Shown here: positions 60,829-64,000 of the stretch, one piece after another
Position numbering within the stretch: position 1 is the first letter of the stretch
Layout: every line of letters begins with the position of its first letter
Assembly: GCF_947496875.1 (NCBI RefSeq)
Contig: NZ_CANMEH010000001.1
Coordinates: 62,001 to 126,000, forward strand
DNA: 64,000 nucleotides
Source of the DNA: an uncultured Paracoccus sp.
GTDB lineage: Bacteria > Pseudomonadota > Alphaproteobacteria > Rhodobacterales > Rhodobacteraceae
Direction of reading: 5' to 3'
The notes under the pieces: generated by a model
What the model was told of the DNA's origin: nothing
Seen by the model: the letters and a program-made list of their open reading frames with translations, nothing else
The model's database searches: none
Translations under genes and position numbers: made by a program

Positions 60829-61986
60829 TCAGCTCAGCGCGAGCGCCGTAACCTGCCGCATTTCCCCGAAACCGTTGAAGCGGGTGTTGGTGACCACCGA
60901 ATAGGCGCCGGCCCCGTGGAAGATGACGTAGTCGCCTTCGGCGATGTCGTCGGGCAGCGACATCTCGCCCGGCAGCCGGTCGACCGAATCGCAGGTCGGG
61001 CCGAACACGGTGCGGCCGTGATCGCCGCCGGCCCGGCGGGTGCCGTCGGGGGTCAGCACCTCGAGCCGGTCGAGGTTGCCGATGATCGGCAGCTCGGTCA
61101 GGCCGCCATAGACGCCGTCGTTCAGGAACACCGCCTGGCCGTCGCGCACCGCCTTGACCCGGGTGATCAGCGAGAACGCGTCGGCGCACAGCCCCCGACC
61201 GGGTTCGCAGACCAGCGCCGGGGCATCCGGGCCGAACGCCTCGGCCGTGGTCCGCCCGATCAGGTCGAAGATCGCTTGCAGGTCCGGTTCGACCCCGTGC
61301 ACCCGCCAGGACGGAAAGCCGCCGCCCACGTTCAGCCGGGCGGCGCGGACGCCGGCGGCGTCACAGATCTCGCGGGCGGTCCGGATATAGGTTTCCCAGG
61401 CGCCCGGGTCCACGCACTGGGTGCCCGGGTGGAAGGTCAGCGAGGCGATGTAGCCGCGCGCCGCCACGTCGCGCAGCAGCTCGGCGGCGAGTTCCGGCGG
61501 GGCCCCGAATTTCGAGCCGAAATCATAGGCGGCGCCCAGCACCGGCAGCTTGAAGCGGGGCGAGATCTCGCAGCCCTCGACCGGCACCTGAGCGAACAAC
61601 TTGTCCAGTTCGCTGCGGCTGTCGACTGACCAGGCCTTGATCCCGGCCTGCACGGCATGGGCGATTTCCGGCTGGCTGCGGACCGGGTTGTGGTAGTGCC
61701 GGGCCGCCATCGGGGCGAGCCGGCCGATCAGGTCGATTTCGAAGGGCGAGGCGACGTCGAAGCCACGAATCCCCGCGGTGACGAGGTTCTGGATCACCGC
61801 CTCGTCCGGATTCGATTTCACCGCATAGGTCACCAGGCCGGGGAATCCGGCGATGAACTGGCGCGCCCGGTCCTGCAGCAGCGTCGGCGCGAACACCATC
61901 ACCGGGTTTTCCGGTTGCAGGCTGCGGATGATTTCTGCCGGATTGTCCCAGACGGTCTTGGCCTGCCGGCCCTCGCTCAGTCCCAT
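60829..61986 (-). CDS. Ornithine/diaminopimelate-type decarboxylase (fold III PLP)
   Basis: This 385-residue enzyme makes a polyamine by decarboxylating ornithine or a related amino acid. The PLP lysine is Lys57 in TYAVKSNPDEAV; SLTFHPGTQC, VGGGFPS (phosphate loop), CEPGRGLCADAFSL and FGPTCDSVDRLP follow, the last with the active Cys. These match the eukaryote-like ODC type. The upstream 94 bp are too short for the speF RNA element known before such genes in related bacteria. It converges with metF. Confidence 0.9.
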   Translation of the reverse strand: MGLSEGRQAKTVWDNPAEIIRSLQPENPVMVFAPTLLQDRARQFIAGFPGLVTYAVKSNPDEAVIQNLVTAGIRGFDVASPFEIDLIGRLAPMAARHYHNPVRSQPEIAHAVQAGIKAWSVDSRSELDKLFAQVPVEGCEISPRFKLPVLGAAYDFGSKFGAPPELAAELLRDVAARGYIASLTFHPGTQCVDPGAWETYIRTAREICDAAGVRAARLNVGGGFPSWRVHGVEPDLQAIFDLIGRTTAEAFGPDAPALVCEPGRGLCADAFSLITRVKAVRDGQAVFLNDGVYGGLTELPIIGNLDRLEVLTPDGTRRAGGDHGRTVFGPTCDSVDRLPGEMSLPDDIAEGDYVIFHGAGAYSVVTNTRFNGFGEMRQVTALALS

Positions 61987-62080
61987 GCGGCTTTCCTCCG
62001 GTCGGTTGCGGGCACAACGCAGAATTGCGCCAATAGGGTTCCGGGAGGACGGGGAAAAGAGGTTTTTCGCGGGCGCGGCG

Positions 62081-62791
62081 CTAGCCGGCCGCGACCGCTG
62101 CGGGGCGGGGCGCGGCGTCAGCCCGGGCCAGCCGGAACCGGTCCACGAAGTCCTGTCCGCGCGCGGGATCGCCGCGCAGCGTCACCAGCCCGGCGCCGGT
62201 CACCTCGGCCAGCTTCCGGGGGCCGTAGACGGCGGCGGCCATGGCGTTTGGCGGGCCGCTGAACAGCAGGTCGCCCGCCGGCCGGGCGGCCCGGCGAACC
62301 TGCATCCCGGCGTCGGTCAGGGTGACGGCAAAGCCTTCGTCGTCCATCGCGAAGCCCGCCTGCAAGGGGGTGGAGGGCGGGTCCACCAGCATCGCCTGCA
62401 TCGACAGCATCAGCGCCGTGGGGCTGATCGGCAGGGTCGGGTCGTGGCCGGGAATGCCAGCCCCCCAGTGGCACAGCGCCCGCAGCACCGGACCCAGCGC
62501 CAGACCCTGCGCGGTCAGTTCGTAGACCTGGACGCTGGCCGGGGGCGGCAGGTCGGCGCGCCGCAGGATGCCCGCCGATTCGAGGTCGGCCAGCCGCCGG
62601 GTCAGCATGTTGGTGGCGATCCCCGGGACCCGCGCCCGGATCGCGCCGAACCGTTTCGGCCCCAGCATCAGTTCGCGCACGATCAGCAGCGCCCAGCGGT
62701 CGCCGATCAGGTCGAGCGCGTGGGCCGCGATGCAGCCCTCGCCATAGGTTCTGCGGGTGTCCGGCAAGTTTCTGCCTCCGTGCTGGTCCAT
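62081..62791 (-). CDS. HxlR-family transcriptional regulator with C-terminal SCP2-like domain
   Basis: This 236-residue protein begins with an HxlR winged helix (CIAAHALDLIGDRWALLIVRE, with GPKRFGAIRARVPGIATNML and LTRRLADLESAG). The next ~120 residues are a sterol-carrier-like effector domain found in some HxlR members. HxlR proteins usually respond to oxidants, aldehydes or quinones. It diverges from the DUF1428 gene, and a TTGCA-N3-TGCAA palindrome lies 14 bp from its start, so self-regulation and control of the partner are likely. Confidence 0.87.
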   Translation of the reverse strand: MDQHGGRNLPDTRRTYGEGCIAAHALDLIGDRWALLIVRELMLGPKRFGAIRARVPGIATNMLTRRLADLESAGILRRADLPPPASVQVYELTAQGLALGPVLRALCHWGAGIPGHDPTLPISPTALMLSMQAMLVDPPSTPLQAGFAMDDEGFAVTLTDAGMQVRRAARPAGDLLFSGPPNAMAAAVYGPRKLAEVTGAGLVTLRGDPARGQDFVDRFRLARADAAPRPAAVAAG

Positions 62792-62804
62792 TGAAAGTTG
62801 TCAG

Positions 62805-62817
62805 TTGCAAAATGCAA
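62805..62817. promoter_or_regulatory. HxlR operator candidate
   Basis: TTGCA-AAA-TGCAA is a perfect 5-bp inverted repeat with a 3-bp spacer, in the HxlR/DUF1428 divergent region. A weaker related copy, TTGCAAGACGCAG, lies at 62838-62850. Confidence 0.55.
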
Positions 62818-62841
62818 GTAAGATCGGCAGGCTGCGGTTGC

Positions 62842-62884
62842 AAGACGCAGCTTTCCAGGACGCAGGCCTTCGAGGACGCAGGCC
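62842..62884 (+). repeat. Short direct repeats, GACGCAG family
   Basis: AAGACGCAG (62842-62850), AGGACGCAGGCC (62857-62868) and AGGACGCAGGCC (62873-62884) occur at 15-16-bp spacing, between the operator and the DUF1428 ribosome site. Purpose unknown. Confidence 0.5.
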
Positions 62885-62904
62885 CACATCGAAAGGAACG
62901 CGGG

Positions 62905-63633
62905 ATGACCTATTACACGGGATCGGTCGCGGCGGTGCCCACGGCGAATCGGGACTCGTATCGCGACCATGCCAGACGCGCCTGGCCGCATTTCGAAAAG
63001 CGCGGTGCGCGGCGCATCGTGGAATGCTGGGGCGAGGACGTGCCGCCCGGCAAGGTGACCGACTTCCAGCGCGCGGTTCAGGCGACGGCCGACGAGACGG
63101 TGGTGTTCTCCTGGATCGAATGGCCGGACCGGGAAACCTGTGACGCGGCCTGGCAGGACATGATGGCCGACCCGAACATCCCCGTCGAGATGGGCGAGAT
63201 GCCGTTCGACGGCAAGCGCATGATCTGGGGCGGGTTCGCGCCGCTGGTCGCCGAGGGAAGCGACCGCGGGGTGGGGTATGTCCAGGGCTTCGTCACCCCG
63301 GTGCCGACCGGCAACAAGGCGCCCTACGAGGCGATGGCCCGCAGCGCGTGGGACGAGATGTTCCGCCCCAATGGCTGTCTGGGCAGCGTCGAATGCTGGG
63401 GCGAGGACGTGCCCCGCGGCAAGCAGACCGACTTCTATCGCGCGGTTGATGCCAGGGACGACGAGACGATCGTGTTTTCCTGGGCGGCGTGGCCCGATCG
63501 CGCCACCTGCGACGCCGCCGCCCGCGCGATGGAGGCGAGCATGGCCGGCCAGCCGATGCCCGAGATGCCGTTCGACGGCAAGCGGATGTTCTGGGGCGGC
63601 TTTGCCCCGGTGTTCGACAGCGACCGCGACTGA
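62905..63633 (+). CDS. Tandem DUF1428 protein
   Basis: This 242-residue protein holds two copies of the ~115-residue DUF1428 domain. Copy 1 (about 1-117) and copy 2 (about 123-240) share VECWGEDVP, the AV..DET-VFSW core, EWPDR/AWPDR, EMPFDGKRM and WGGFAP. DUF1428 proteins are usually single-domain with a dimeric alpha-beta barrel of unknown function; a tandem form gives a built-in dimer. ATG 62905 has AAAGGAACGCGGG before it. It is probably controlled by the divergent HxlR regulator. Confidence 0.85.
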   Translation: MTYYTGSVAAVPTANRDSYRDHARRAWPHFEKRGARRIVECWGEDVPPGKVTDFQRAVQATADETVVFSWIEWPDRETCDAAWQDMMADPNIPVEMGEMPFDGKRMIWGGFAPLVAEGSDRGVGYVQGFVTPVPTGNKAPYEAMARSAWDEMFRPNGCLGSVECWGEDVPRGKQTDFYRAVDARDDETIVFSWAAWPDRATCDAAARAMEASMAGQPMPEMPFDGKRMFWGGFAPVFDSDRD

Positions 63634-63678
63634 TCGCCGGCCTGTTGGCCGCATCGGATCGGCGGGATGATCGCCGAC

Positions 63679-63699
63679 GGGGCCGGGCGGTCCGGCCCC
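63679..63699 (+). terminator. Stem-loop between the DUF1428 and VOC genes
   Basis: GGGGCCGG (63679-63686) pairs with CCGGCCCC (63692-63699), with a GCGGT loop. The next gene starts 27 bp later, so it is a terminator or an intercistronic hairpin. Confidence 0.45.
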
Positions 63700-63725
63700 G
63701 CCGCTGACCGCGAAAGGACGGACCC

Positions 63726-64000
63726 ATGAACATGCACGGACGACCCTGCTGGTTCGAACTGTCGACCAGCGACGTGGACGGGGCAGCGGCCTTCTATGCG
63801 CCGCTGTTCGACTGGACGATCGGCGCCAGCGCGATGGAGGCCTTCGACTATCGCCTGGCCATGTCCGGCACCGAGGCGGTGGCCGGGTTGATGGGGCTGG
63901 AGCGCAGCCCGCCGGGCACGCCGCCGAACTGGATGATCTATGTCTGCGTGGATGATGCCGACGCCACCGCCGGGCTTGCCGCGGACCGGGGCGGCACCGT
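63726..64000 (+). CDS. VOC (glyoxalase/bleomycin-resistance) family protein, cut at window end
   Basis: Ninety-one residues are visible; the gene runs off the right edge. CWFELSTSDVDGAAAFYAPLFDWTI and NWMIYVCVDDADATA match the VOC fold, with the DVDGAAAFYAPLF-W block common to PhnB/CarB-like proteins. It starts at ATG 63726 with AAAGGACGGACCC before it. It lies 92 bp from the DUF1428 gene on the same strand and may be co-regulated. Substrate unknown. Confidence 0.8.
   Translation, partial: MNMHGRPCWFELSTSDVDGAAAFYAPLFDWTIGASAMEAFDYRLAMSGTEAVAGLMGLERSPPGTPPNWMIYVCVDDADATAGLAADRGGT

Noticed and set aside
61987..62080. speF-type RNA element before the decarboxylase gene
   Set aside because: Only 94 bp separate it from the next gene, too short for that element, and no matching structure was seen.
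1..64000. tRNA, rRNA, CRISPR arrays, insertion sequences or prophage
   Set aside because: Intergenic gaps were read for cloverleaf-like arms, repeat-spacer periodicity and transposase motifs; none was found.

Overview
The window is high-GC DNA from an alphaproteobacterium, most likely a Rhodobacterales member close to Paracoccus or Roseobacter relatives. The reasons are the protein families (IalB, DUF1127, CreA, HspQ, SuhB, TTT transporters, a serC-serA pair with a leader hairpin), the dense packing with ATGA/TGATG overlaps, and the use of GTG and TTG starts. No rRNA, tRNA, CRISPR, prophage or insertion sequence was seen. Only genes read directly from the sequence are called; no database search was possible.

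Layout. (1) 1-7811: a complete seven-gene sulfolactate catabolic operon: suyA-suyB, a tripartite tricarboxylate transporter (TctC plus a fused TctA-TctB), two opposite-stereospecificity sulfolactate dehydrogenases (slcC, comC), and the suyZ-type anion exporter. It starts behind a tandem CTT-N4-AAG operator-like element, and hairpins flank the binding-protein gene. (2) 8067-18103: a membrane protein, then a divergent acyl-CoA cluster: CaiB-type CoA-transferase and acyl-CoA dehydrogenase on minus; SCP-x thiolase, acyl-CoA synthetase, a decayed 3-hydroxybutyrate dehydrogenase, a GntP-family permease and a ketoacid CoA-transferase on plus. (3) 18230-26371: small stress and housekeeping genes (TspO-like protein, periplasmic glutathione peroxidase, SDR, wrbA, aroQ, rlmN, ialB, asparaginase, TSUP exporter, hspQ, creA). 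(4) 26455-31106: phosphatase and the phosphorylated serine pathway (serA, serC divergent from serB). (5) 31127-37260: nitronate monooxygenase, an anti-sigma/STAS pair, a second thiolase, an RTX fragment, a succinate-semialdehyde dehydrogenase and an SH3 protein. (6) 37363-46480: reductase, P1 peptidase, Mn-catalase, msrA-prmA, OmpA-like protein, ubiA, rsmE and a DUF1127 protein. (7) 46574-57254: aromatic/aspartate aminotransferase with sseA, smpB, a ThDP enzyme with a HisC-like aminotransferase, dapA, lytic transglycosylase and an EamA exporter. (8) 57283-64000: suhB, DUF4126, divergent metR/metF, an ornithine-type decarboxylase, an HxlR regulator divergent from a duplicated DUF1428 protein, and a VOC protein cut by the window end.

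How the genes work together. In region 1, sulfolactate is imported. SlcC and ComC together interconvert the enantiomers through sulfopyruvate, SuyAB splits (R)-sulfolactate into pyruvate and sulfite, and SuyZ is the likely exporter of the inorganic sulfur product. No sulfite dehydrogenase or dedicated regulator is in view, so these must lie elsewhere or just left of the window. Region 2 can activate, oxidise and thiolytically cleave an acyl chain, but it lacks a hydratase and a hydroxyacyl dehydrogenase, so it depends on enzymes coded elsewhere. The remaining regions are mainly core metabolism and stress defence. The strongest candidates for further attention are the sulfolactate operon with its fused transporter and control elements, the bdhA remnant, the serC leader hairpin, and the ThDP/aminotransferase pair.
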